Part shown: piece by piece, positions 29,891 through 36,638 of the stretch
How positions within the stretch are numbered: the stretch's first letter is position 1
Layout of the letters: each line of letters opens with the position of its first letter
Assembly (NCBI RefSeq): GCF_900111245.1
Contig: NZ_FOGO01000001.1
Coordinates: forward strand, 434,001 to 498,000
Direction: 5' to 3'
Length of the DNA: 64,000 bases
From: Streptomyces qinglanensis
Lineage (GTDB): Bacteria; Actinomycetota; Actinomycetes; Streptomycetales; Streptomycetaceae
Translations under genes and position numbers: made by a program
The notes under the pieces: generated by a model
What the model saw: only the letters and a program-made list of their open reading frames with translations
Database searches by the model: none
Told to the model about the DNA's origin: nothing

Positions 29891-29913
29891 CGGGGCCGCA
29901 GTCCACGGCCCCG
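29891..29913 (-). terminator. Hairpin after the second NlpC/P60 gene
   Basis: A perfect 8-bp GC stem (29891-29898 with 29906-29913) lies 50 nt after the stop at 29964. A second, weaker ATCAC/GTGAT hairpin near 29858-29875 is followed on the minus strand by a short T/A-rich run. Confidence 0.4.
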
Positions 29914-29963
29914 CCCCCGAGCGCGGCCCCGCGCCGGGGAGAGGTCCGGCCGTCCGGTGCGGG

Positions 29964-30995
29964 TCAGCCGACCCGGACGCCGAACTGGAACGGCATGTTG
30001 CCCATGGCCTCGAACCGCACCGAGGCGCCGGGCTTGGGCGCGTGCAGCACCTGCCCGTTGCCCGCGTAGAGGCCGATGTGGTGCAGGTCGCCGTAGAAGA
30101 GCACCAGGTCGCCCGGCTTGAGCTGGCTCTGGCTGGAGATCCGGGTCCCGGCGTTGGCCTGCGCCTGCGAGGTGCGCGGCAGCGAGACGCCGGCCTGCTT
30201 GTAGGCCCACGAGGTGAGCCCGGAGCAGTCGAAGGAGCTGGGGCCGGTGGCACCCCACACATACGGGCTGCCTATCTTGCCCTTGGCGGCGGACAGCGCG
30301 GCAGCCGCATGGCCCGAACCGGGGGGCAGGTCGCCCAGGTCGGCCCGGTTGCTGGAGGCGCGGTCGGCGCGCTGCTGCTTCTCGGCGAGCCGCGCCTTCT
30401 CCTTGGCGGTCAGCGTGTTGAGCAGCCGCTGGGCCTCGGAGAGCTTGCCCTGGATCTTCTTCTTCTTCTCGCCGAGCTCCTTGCGGGTGCTGGCGAGGTC
30501 CTTGAGCTTGCCCGAGGCTTCCTTGCGCTGCTGGGCGAGGCTGCGCTGCTTGGCCTGGACCTTCTTGAGGGCACCGGCCTGCTTGGTGCTCAACTGGTCC
30601 ATGGCCGAAGCCTTGTCCAGGTAGCTGTCCGGGTCGGAGGAGAGGAAGAGCTGCACCGAGGGGTCGATCCCGCCCGAGCGGTACTGCGCGGTCGCCAGCG
30701 AACCCAGCTTGTCGCGCATGCTGTTGAGCTCGCCCTGGCCGCGGGCCACGCTGTCCTGGAGGTTCTCGACCTCCTCGGAGAGCTTGGACTGCTTCTCCTT
30801 GGCGCCGTTGTACTTCTCGGTGGCGGCCTCGGCGTCCTCGTACAGCTTGTCGACCTTCTCCTTGACGTCCTTCTTGGACGACTGGGGGTCGGCGTGGGCC
30901 GCCTGGGAGGTGAGTGCGACAGCCGCGGCCGCGGTCATGGTGAAGACACTGACACGTGCGCGACTCGGCTGCTTGGGACGACGGTGGGACGCCAC
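29964..30995 (-). CDS. Secreted NlpC/P60 peptidoglycan hydrolase (second paralogue)
   Basis: 343 aa, similar to the product of 28615-29661 along its whole length. A signal peptide (SVFTMTAAAAVALTSQAAHA) is followed by a long Lys/Glu-rich coiled coil (VKEKVDKLYEDAEAATEKYNG, AQYRSGGIDPSVQ) and an NlpC/P60 domain with Cys in SFDCSGLTSWAY, His in LHHIGLYAGNG and VLHAPKPG. It would cut peptidoglycan stem peptides outside the membrane. The start is the GTG at 30995, with AAGGAG 9 nt upstream. A strong promoter and a ~140-nt structured leader precede it, unlike its paralogue, so the two genes are probably regulated differently. Confidence 0.92.
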   Translation of the reverse strand: MASHRRPKQPSRARVSVFTMTAAAAVALTSQAAHADPQSSKKDVKEKVDKLYEDAEAATEKYNGAKEKQSKLSEEVENLQDSVARGQGELNSMRDKLGSLATAQYRSGGIDPSVQLFLSSDPDSYLDKASAMDQLSTKQAGALKKVQAKQRSLAQQRKEASGKLKDLASTRKELGEKKKKIQGKLSEAQRLLNTLTAKEKARLAEKQQRADRASSNRADLGDLPPGSGHAAAALSAAKGKIGSPYVWGATGPSSFDCSGLTSWAYKQAGVSLPRTSQAQANAGTRISSQSQLKPGDLVLFYGDLHHIGLYAGNGQVLHAPKPGASVRFEAMGNMPFQFGVRVG

Positions 30996-31137
30996 TGGGG
31001 CGAGCTCCTTCTTCCTCAGCCGCCTGCCGGTCTGGTCATCTCCGGCTCCACAGCGCAGGACTGGGCCATCCCGGCGTGCGAAACGAGGCGGTCCTCCGCC
31101 GCCACCCCGGATAGGTGATCAACCGAGCGGAGGTTCG
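30996..31137 (-). ncRNA. Structured 5' leader of the second NlpC/P60 gene, possible regulatory RNA
   Basis: From the predicted start near 31137 the RNA can form a perfect 7-bp stem (31127-31133 with 31093-31099) enclosing a CACC/GGTG hairpin, and a 6-bp long-range helix CCGCCT/AGGCGG (31086-31091 with 31020-31025). The latter closes a ~60-nt domain and ends ~15 nt before the Shine-Dalgarno AAGGAG. Several Streptomyces wall-hydrolase genes have c-di-AMP riboswitches. I could not match the ydaO consensus, so the class is open. Confidence 0.45.
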
Positions 31138-31143
31138 GGCCAG

Positions 31144-31172
31144 ACATTAGCCACGCGTAGTGATCCGATCAA
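31144..31172 (-). promoter_or_regulatory. Promoter of the second NlpC/P60 gene
   Basis: On the minus strand TTGATC (31167-31172) and TAATGT (31144-31149) are exactly 17 nt apart, a good fit to the HrdB pattern in an A/T-richer patch. A TTTTTT run just upstream (31181-31186 complement) and two GGACAGGCGCGG copies near 31310-31330 are other features of 31173-31428, which holds no gene. Confidence 0.65.
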
Positions 31173-31428
31173 ATCCCTCAGGAAAAAAGACGCCCCGCAG
31201 CCGCATTCTTTACCCGGCACCCACGCACGGCGAGCACAGCCTCACACACTGCACACAGCCACGCGCACCGCAGCCGTCCCCCGACGTCCCGCCCGGTACC
31301 GGAGCGGACAGGCGCGGACAGGCGCGGCAACGGACTTGAGAAAGGTACCGCAGCGCCCGGCCCGGGCCGTCGGACCGCAGAAGCACGTACGGACACCGGC
31401 CGCGGAATGCGAGCCTGCCGCCCGCGGG

Positions 31429-32937
31429 TCAGGTACGTGCGAGCCGCTTGAGCAGCAGCGCGGAGGCGACGGGCCGTGCCCCGGCCGCCGCGCAGCCGTC
31501 GGCGACCTCGCGGTCGCTGGAGACCACCACCACCGCACGGCCCGGCGGTTCGGCGCGCACCAGGCGGCGGATCAGCTCGTCCGCGGTCTGGCCCGGCTTG
31601 GAGAAGAGCACCCGGACCCCGCGCGGCGGCGCCAGCAGTACCGGCGCCGCCAGTTCGGCCCCGTCGAACACGCAGGTGACCTCGGCACCGGACTGGGCGG
31701 CCAGCACCGCGAGCCCGCCCAGCAGCCGCAGCCGCTGCTTCTCCAGCGGCAGCGCGGGATAGCCGGTCTTGGTGACGTTGTAGCCGTCCACCACCAGGTG
31801 GGCGTGCGGCAGAGCCAGCAGTTGGTCCAGCAGCGCCGGATCGGTGTCCGAAAGCGCCCGGGCCGCCACGTCCTTGGGCGACATCCGGCCCGGCTCGACC
31901 GCGTCGACGGTGTCGGCCGGACGGGTCTCGGACGGCGGCAGCGCCAGTTCGCGGCGCAGGCCCTGGGCCGCGTCCAGCACCGTGTCCAGGAGCAGCCGCA
32001 CCCGCATGTCCTCGACGCTGCGGCCCTCTCGTGCCGCGCGCCGCCCGGCCTCCAGCGCGGACTCGGCCTCGGCCAGCCGGGACTTGAGCCGGCGCAGTTC
32101 GCTGTCCAGCGCCGCCTTCTCGGTGCCGGCCGACGCGCGGACGCCGTCCAGCTCCTCCTGCAGCTTGCGCAGCGACGCCTCCCGGCGGCGCACGTCCGCC
32201 TGCGCGCTGCGCAGCTTGCGCTGGGTGCCGTCCAGCTCCTTGCGCAGCGCCTCCTGCTCGCGGCGGCCGCGCTCTGCCTCGTCCCGGGCCGCTCCCCTGG
32301 CCTGGGAGAGCTCCTCACGCAGCTGGGACAGTTCGCGCTGGGCCTCCTCGCCCGCGCGTTCGGCCTGCGCTCGCTGGGCTTCCTCGCCCGCCGCCGCCAC
32401 CAGCTTGGCCCAGCCGGAGGGCCGCAGCACGTAGGCAGCCGCCGCCACATCCACCGGGTCGGCGGCCGGCGGCGGCGTGCCCTCGTCGAGCGCACCCGCC
32501 AGTTCCGGGAACTGCTCCCGCACCCGGGAGGCGATGCGCTGCCGGAAGACGGCGTCGCTCTCCAGCGCCGCGGCCATGGCGTTGCCGCCGAACTTGGCGC
32601 GGCGCTGCGGGGTGAAGCGGGCGTACTGCCGCAGCGGGGGCGGCAGTTCCGCGACGGTCAGGCCGCCGAGCGCGTCCCCGGTGAAACCGACCACCCGCCG
32701 CCGCACCTTTTCCGGCAGCGGGCGCTCCAGGCTCTCCGGCTCGGCGTCCGGGTCCGGCTCCGCACCCGGGTCCGGCTCCGGGTCGGCGCCCGGAGCCGGA
32801 GCGGCGGAGCGGGGCTCGGCGGGGTCCGGGCCCGCGGGGGCCACGGGATCCTCAGCGGCCGCGCGGGCAGCAGGCCCGGCTGCCTCCCCGGCAGCCGGGT
32901 CCGGCCGCCGTGGGTCGCCGCCCGTCCGTTCCTCCAC
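31429..32937 (-). CDS. NYN-domain RNA-binding/nuclease-like protein with coiled coil
   Basis: 502 aa in three parts. Residues ~1-75 are acidic and Pro/Ala-rich with an Asp-Pro-Glu repeat, likely disordered. Residues ~85-330 begin with a helical module (PEKVRRRVVGFTGDALGG) and become a long coiled coil. Residues ~350-502 are a YacP-like NYN/PIN domain: LVVDGYNVTKTGYP (first catalytic Asp), TCVFDGAEL, and VVVVSSDREVADGCAAAGA. The acidic residues of a PIN-type nuclease are retained. YacP relatives act on rRNA or mRNA in Bacillus; that role is only a suggestion here. GTG 32937 is 32 nt after the zinc-ribbon gene's stop, so they form an operon. Confidence 0.85.
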   Translation of the reverse strand: MEERTGGDPRRPDPAAGEAAGPAARAAAEDPVAPAGPDPAEPRSAAPAPGADPEPDPGAEPDPDAEPESLERPLPEKVRRRVVGFTGDALGGLTVAELPPPLRQYARFTPQRRAKFGGNAMAAALESDAVFRQRIASRVREQFPELAGALDEGTPPPAADPVDVAAAAYVLRPSGWAKLVAAAGEEAQRAQAERAGEEAQRELSQLREELSQARGAARDEAERGRREQEALRKELDGTQRKLRSAQADVRRREASLRKLQEELDGVRASAGTEKAALDSELRRLKSRLAEAESALEAGRRAAREGRSVEDMRVRLLLDTVLDAAQGLRRELALPPSETRPADTVDAVEPGRMSPKDVAARALSDTDPALLDQLLALPHAHLVVDGYNVTKTGYPALPLEKQRLRLLGGLAVLAAQSGAEVTCVFDGAELAAPVLLAPPRGVRVLFSKPGQTADELIRRLVRAEPPGRAVVVVSSDREVADGCAAAGARPVASALLLKRLART

Positions 32938-32969
32938 CGGTCACACCTGCCGTCTCTGGGACCTGAGCC

Positions 32970-33209
32970 CTATACCTGAGCGCTGGGCCGGTCCACCAGT
33001 TCGACCTGATCCACGGCATTGCACCATCTGCAGCGCACGGACTCGATGCTCTCACTGAGCACCTCCTGCTCCTCGACCGCCGGGGCGCCGGCCAGGTCCA
33101 GATGGACGTACTCGACCACCTTGCTGGAACGCGTCACGTCGAACCGGGTGAGGTTGCCGCACAGCGTGCAGCGCCAGCGGGTCTCGTCCGTGGGCGTGGG
33201 GACCGCCAT
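32970..33209 (-). CDS. Small zinc-ribbon-like protein
   Basis: 79 aa, function unknown. Two CxxC pairs, CTLCGN near residue 14 and CRWCNA near residue 60, could bind one zinc ion in a rubredoxin-like knuckle arrangement. The middle segment (VVEYVHLDLAGAPAVEEQEVL) is acidic. The ATG is preceded by ACGAGGACGAG. It is the first gene of the operon with the NYN-domain protein, so an RNA-related partner role is possible but only inferred. Confidence 0.75.
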   Translation of the reverse strand: MAVPTPTDETRWRCTLCGNLTRFDVTRSSKVVEYVHLDLAGAPAVEEQEVLSESIESVRCRWCNAVDQVELVDRPSAQV

Positions 33210-33402
33210 CGTCTCGTCCTCGTTTCCTGAAGAGTCGGTACTGGTCGGTGCTGGTCGACACTGCTCAGCGCCGCCGTTCCGCGGACCATCACGGATACGC
33301 GGCGCGGGGTCACGTCCCGTAAACCCTACGGCCTAGGACCGTCCGCGTGCCCCGCGTGTGTCGAGGAGCGTGCCCGGGGCGGCAAGACGTCATGATCCGC
33401 TC

Positions 33403-34137
33403 ATGGACGGCACCGGCCACGCCGACACCCCGCACGCGGACCGCAGCGCGCAGCCGCGGCCGCTGGCGATGTACGCGCTGATCGGCTGCTGCTGTCTGGT
33501 CTTCCTCGCCGGACCGGCCTCCGGCCTCCTCCCCTCCCACGGTACGGGGCAGGCGCTGGAGGAGGTCAGGGCGGCCCACTTCCGCCGGTGGGGCGTGGTG
33601 CCCCGCACGCTGTTCAGCGGTGATCTGCGTGCGCTGCCGACCCCGCTGACCGCGCTGTTCCTGCACGGCAACTGGCTGCACCTGCTGGGGAACATGCTCT
33701 TCCTCTTCGTCTTCGGCGGCCCGGTCGAACAGCGGATGGGACCGCGCCGCTTCCTCCTCTTCTACCTGGGTACCGGCTACGCGGCGATGCTCTGCTACGC
33801 GGCCGCCCACCCGGTCTCGGACGAGACGCTGGTCGGTGCCTCCGGAGCGATCTCCGCCGTGCTGGGCGCCTTCCTCTATCTGCATCCGCGTACCCGGGTG
33901 ACGAGCGTCTTCCCCTTCCTCTTCTTCCTGCCGCTGCGCTTCCCGGCCTGGATGGTGCTGCTCTTCTGGCTGGCTCTGCAGTGGCTGGCGACCCGGCAGC
34001 ACGGCGAGGGGCCCGGCGTCGCCTACCTGGCCCACGTGGCCGGATTCACGCTGGGCTTCCTGTCCGCCTGGCTCCACTACCGCCGGGCTAGAGTGGCCGG
34101 GCCAACCCCGGCGTCCGAGGGAGAGACCCCACCGTGA
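33403..34137 (+). CDS. Rhomboid-family intramembrane serine protease
   Basis: 244 aa with about six transmembrane helices. The rhomboid signatures are present: HGNWLHLLGNMLFLFVFGGPVE, catalytic Ser in VGASGAISAVLGAF, and catalytic His in AYLAHVAGFTLG, so the Ser-His dyad is complete. It would cleave membrane-protein substrates within the bilayer. ATG 33403 (MDGTGHAD) was chosen over codons from 33358, which overlap likely promoter sequence. Its last 4 nt (GTGA) overlap the start of the RAM-domain gene. Confidence 0.9.
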   Translation: MDGTGHADTPHADRSAQPRPLAMYALIGCCCLVFLAGPASGLLPSHGTGQALEEVRAAHFRRWGVVPRTLFSGDLRALPTPLTALFLHGNWLHLLGNMLFLFVFGGPVEQRMGPRRFLLFYLGTGYAAMLCYAAAHPVSDETLVGASGAISAVLGAFLYLHPRTRVTSVFPFLFFLPLRFPAWMVLLFWLALQWLATRQHGEGPGVAYLAHVAGFTLGFLSAWLHYRRARVAGPTPASEGETPP

Positions 34138-34415
34138 TCACTTCCATCGTCCTCATCCGGACGAGCACCGAGCGCATCCCCGAGATCGCCGAGCAGATCG
34201 CCGCCATCGAGGGCGTCAGCGAGGTCTACTCCGTCACCGGTGCGCACGATCTGATCGCCATGGTCCGCGTCGCCCAGCACGACGACCTCGCCGACATCAT
34301 CCCCGGCCGTATCAGCAAGGTGCCCGGCGTGGAGTCCACCGAGACCCATATCGCCTTCCGCACCTACTCCCAGCACGACCTGGAGTCGGCCTTCGCCATC
34401 GGCCTGGACGCCTGA
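34134..34415 (+). CDS. Stand-alone Lrp/AsnC ligand-binding (RAM) domain protein
   Basis: 93 aa, a complete RAM domain (ITSIVLIRTSTERIPEIAEQI, VSEVYSVTGAHDLIAMVRV, TETHIAFRTYS) without the helix-turn-helix of full Lrp/AsnC regulators. Such proteins form octamers that bind amino acids and may modulate full-length Lrp-family partners. The GTG start overlaps the rhomboid stop, so translation is coupled. The gene converges with the SufS-like aminotransferase gene. Any link between its ligand and sulfur metabolism is not shown by the sequence. Confidence 0.88.
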   Translation: MITSIVLIRTSTERIPEIAEQIAAIEGVSEVYSVTGAHDLIAMVRVAQHDDLADIIPGRISKVPGVESTETHIAFRTYSQHDLESAFAIGLDA

Positions 34416-34443
34416 ACCGTCCTCTCCCCCGCGGGCCGGACGG

Positions 34444-35817
34444 TCAGCCCGCAGGCTCCGGGACGCAACGGCCGCCCTCTGTGCGGTAGGTCCAGCGTGC
34501 ACCGTCCCGCACCAGTTCGCGCACGGCGGCGACGAACCGGTCCACGTGCTCGTCCGGCGTCCCGGCGCCGAAGCTGACCCGGACCGCGTTCGACGCGGGA
34601 GCCTCCCCGGCCGATTCGCCGCACTCGGCGGGGGCGTCCCCTCGCTGCCCGAGCAGCGTGCGCAGCAGCGGATGGGCGCAGAAGAGGCCGTCGCGGACCC
34701 CGATCCCGTACTCGGCGGAGAGCGCCGCCGCCAAGTGCGAGCTGTTCCACCCCTCGACGACGAAGGAGACCACCCCCACCCGGTCGGCATCCGCGCCGAA
34801 CAGCGAGAGGATCCGCACCTCGGGCAGCTCGGCCAGTCCGCCGACCAGCCGGGCCAGCAGTTCCTCCTCCCGCGCGACGAGGCGCTCGAATCCGGCCTCG
34901 GCCAGCGCCCGGCAGGCGGAGGCGACGGCGTACGCACCGATGACGTTGGGTGAACCCGCCTCGTGGCGGGCCGCGGTGGTGTGCCACTCCACGTCCACGC
35001 CGCCGTCCGCGGCACGGGCCACCCGGCGGCTCGCACCGCCGCCCGCCAGATACGGCTCCGCCGCGCACAACCAGTCGGCGCGGCCCGCCAGCACCCCGGC
35101 GCCGAACGGCGCGTACAGCTTGTGCCCGGAGAAGGCCACCCAGTCCGCCTCCAGCTCGGTCAGGCGCACGGGCCGGTGCGGGGCGAGCTGCGCCGCGTCC
35201 AGGACCAACCGCGCACCGTGCCGGTGAGCGGCGCGGGCCAGTTCGCGCACCGGCCACACCTCGCCCGTCACGTTCGACGCACCGGTCACGCAGACCAGCT
35301 TGGGCCCGGCCGGCGCGGCGTGCAGCGCCGACTCCAGCGTGGCGACCGCCTGTTCGGGCGAGCGGGGCGCGTCCAGATACGTCACCTCGTGCGCCCGCCA
35401 CGGCAGCAGCGAGGCATGGTGCTCGGTCTCGAAGACGAACACCCGGGTACCGGACGGCAGCGCCGCCGCCAGCAGATTGAGCGAGTCGGTCGTCGCCCGG
35501 GTGAAGACGACCTGGTCCCCCTCGCGACACCCCAGGAACTCGGCGACGGTCCTCCTGCTCTGTTCGAACAGGTCGGTCGACAGTTGCGAGAGGTGCCCGG
35601 CCCCCCGGTGCACGCTGCCGTAGTACGGCGCGTACGCCGCCACGTCGTCCCACACCCGCTGCAGCGCGGGCGCGCTCGCCGCGTAGTCCAGCGCTCCGTA
35701 CGTCACCTCCCCACCGGTGACCAGCGGCACGCGGACGTCGCGGCCCAGGACGGGAAGCGGGGCGGACTCCTCGCTACAGGAATCAGAAACCGGCGCAAAA
35801 GGTGCAGTGAACGGCAT
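34444..35817 (-). CDS. Class V aminotransferase, SufS/group II cysteine desulfurase-like
   Basis: 457 aa. The PLP lysine is K233 in FSGHKLYAPFG. HRGAGHLSQLST and VVFTRATTDSLN shape the cofactor site. The C-terminal RDGLFCAHP motif places C380 where SufS-type enzymes have their persulfide-forming cysteine. It could therefore mobilise sulfur from cysteine or act on a related substrate. Isopenicillin N epimerase-like enzymes share the fold, so the reaction is not settled. ATG 35817 has GGAG 7 nt upstream. Placement behind a SAM-IV riboswitch (36000-36115) says it is controlled by S-adenosylmethionine and supports a sulfur or methionine-cysteine role. Confidence 0.85.
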   Translation of the reverse strand: MPFTAPFAPVSDSCSEESAPLPVLGRDVRVPLVTGGEVTYGALDYAASAPALQRVWDDVAAYAPYYGSVHRGAGHLSQLSTDLFEQSRRTVAEFLGCREGDQVVFTRATTDSLNLLAAALPSGTRVFVFETEHHASLLPWRAHEVTYLDAPRSPEQAVATLESALHAAPAGPKLVCVTGASNVTGEVWPVRELARAAHRHGARLVLDAAQLAPHRPVRLTELEADWVAFSGHKLYAPFGAGVLAGRADWLCAAEPYLAGGGASRRVARAADGGVDVEWHTTAARHEAGSPNVIGAYAVASACRALAEAGFERLVAREEELLARLVGGLAELPEVRILSLFGADADRVGVVSFVVEGWNSSHLAAALSAEYGIGVRDGLFCAHPLLRTLLGQRGDAPAECGESAGEAPASNAVRVSFGAGTPDEHVDRFVAAVRELVRDGARWTYRTEGGRCVPEPAG

Positions 35818-35893
35818 GGCAGTACTCCGGACGAGATGAGCGGCAAAGGAGGAGCGCCTGGCGTGGCGGCGCACCGAAACGTGACGGAACGTC

Positions 35894-35937
35894 AGAAGAA
35901 GGGCCGAAAACGGGTGTGCGGTGCTGCCCGTCGGCCC
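35894..35937 (-). terminator. Candidate attenuator terminator in the SAM-IV leader
   Basis: On the minus strand GGGCCGA (35937-35931) pairs with TCGGCCC (35907-35901), and CGGG (35930-35927) with CCCG (35914-35911), around a 12-nt loop. TTCTTCT follows (35900-35894), a U-rich tail rare in this genome. The first base of the 5' arm is the last base of the short ORF's TAG stop codon. A ribosome ending translation there would cover the 5' arm. Confidence 0.65.
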
Positions 35938-35957
35938 TAGCGCATTCGCTTGCTCAC
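35937..35957 (-). CDS. Six-codon leader ORF between riboswitch and aminotransferase gene
   Basis: GTG-AGC-AAG-CGA-ATG-CGC-TAG encodes the peptide VSKRMR (fMet-initiated). It has a strong Shine-Dalgarno, GAGGGAG (35970-35964), 6 nt before the GTG, better than most genes here. The peptide lacks Cys or consecutive Met codons. Its value is therefore more likely as a place for the ribosome to be than as a stalling sequence, although the single Met codon two codons before the stop is noted. Being so short, it rests on the ribosome site and its position. Confidence 0.55.
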   Translation of the reverse strand: MSKRMR

Positions 35958-35963
35958 GGAGTA

Positions 35964-35998
35964 CTCCCTCGAAAGACCAGGACCCCTGGCGCGAGGGA
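35964..35998 (-). promoter_or_regulatory. Hairpin sequestering the leader ORF's Shine-Dalgarno
   Basis: TCCCTCG (35998-35992), directly after the aptamer, pairs perfectly with CGAGGGA (35971-35965), which is the Shine-Dalgarno of the six-codon ORF. A nested 5-bp CCAGG/CCTGG hairpin (35989-35985 with 35981-35977) stiffens the loop. This is the expression platform expected for translational control. Confidence 0.65.
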
Positions 35999-35999
35999 T

Positions 36000-36115
36000 C
36001 CGCGCTTGCCGCAGACCTTGCTGTCCTACGGCCTGGTCATCACCCGGGGCACCCCGCCACGGACGGAGGGTTGCCGGACAGCGGGCCGGGGCCTTTTTCG
36101 CTGTCACTCGTGACC
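36000..36115 (-). ncRNA. SAM-IV riboswitch aptamer
   Basis: On the minus strand the element has P1 (GGTCA 36115-36111 with TGACC 36039-36035), P2 (GACAGCG with CGCTGTC), the conserved CGGCAACCCTCC, a P3 arm leading to GGGGTGCCCCGGGTGATGACC-type sequence, and a P5 hairpin GCCGTAG/CTGCGGC 3' of P1 ending in GGCAAGCGCGG. The SAM-binding core is shared with SAM-I. The extra hairpin and GCGCGG pseudoknot strand outside P1 are the SAM-IV hallmark, a class known mainly from actinobacteria. It controls the downstream minus-strand leader ORF and SufS-like gene. Confidence 0.85.
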
Positions 36116-36231
36116 TGCGAGGCAGTATGCCACACCCTCCGCGGGGTGCGACTTCGCGGGGTCGGTTCCCCCTCCGCGGGCTGCGTTTGCGTTGTGGGGG
36201 CACGCCCGGCTGCCGCCGAGAGGTCGTGTCG

Positions 36232-36588
36232 GGGGGCTCCGCCCCCTTAGAAACCCCCAGGCACCACAACTTCTCCCTCCCCCTCCCGCATCCGGCAACC
36301 GCCGGAGGACTCTCGACCGCGGGAGCGCTCTTGTGCTGTGACGGACGGCATCAGGACACTTCCCGCAGACAACAGACCAAAGAAAAGACCCGGAGCAAGG
36401 TCCGCAAGGGGCTCACACGGGTGCGGCTGGGGGTCCTAGGGGGCGAAGCCCACTAGCGGGGGGCTGTTGGGGGGCGGAGCCGCCCCAACGCCCGTCCGGC
36501 GAGGACAACGGGGGCTCGGGGGCGAAGCCCCCGACAACGGCGCCGCACCCGGCAAACAACGGGGTGGGGGGCCCGGGGCGCAGCCCCG
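36232..36588. repeat. Cluster of short GC palindromes
   Basis: At least five perfect hairpins with 3-4-nt loops lie in this gene-free stretch: 36232-36246, 36441-36451, 36471-36486, 36517-36533 and 36574-36588. Two share GGGGCGAAGCCCC-like cores, and the terminator at 36617-36635 has the same GCGAAG centre. The whole gap 36116-36638 holds no protein gene I would defend. The palindromes may be decayed copies of a small extragenic repeat or back-up terminators. Confidence 0.6.
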
Positions 36589-36616
36589 ACAGCCGAGGCG
36601 CCCCGCAAGGGGTCCG

Positions 36617-36635
36617 CGCCCCCGCGAAGGGGGCG
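36617..36635 (-). terminator. Terminator of the nitrate assimilation operon
   Basis: A perfect 7-bp GC stem (36617-36623 with 36629-36635) with a 5-nt loop begins 3 nt after the nnaR stop on the minus strand. It has no U-run. The palindromes further downstream could reinforce it. Confidence 0.55.
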
Positions 36636-36638
36636 GCG

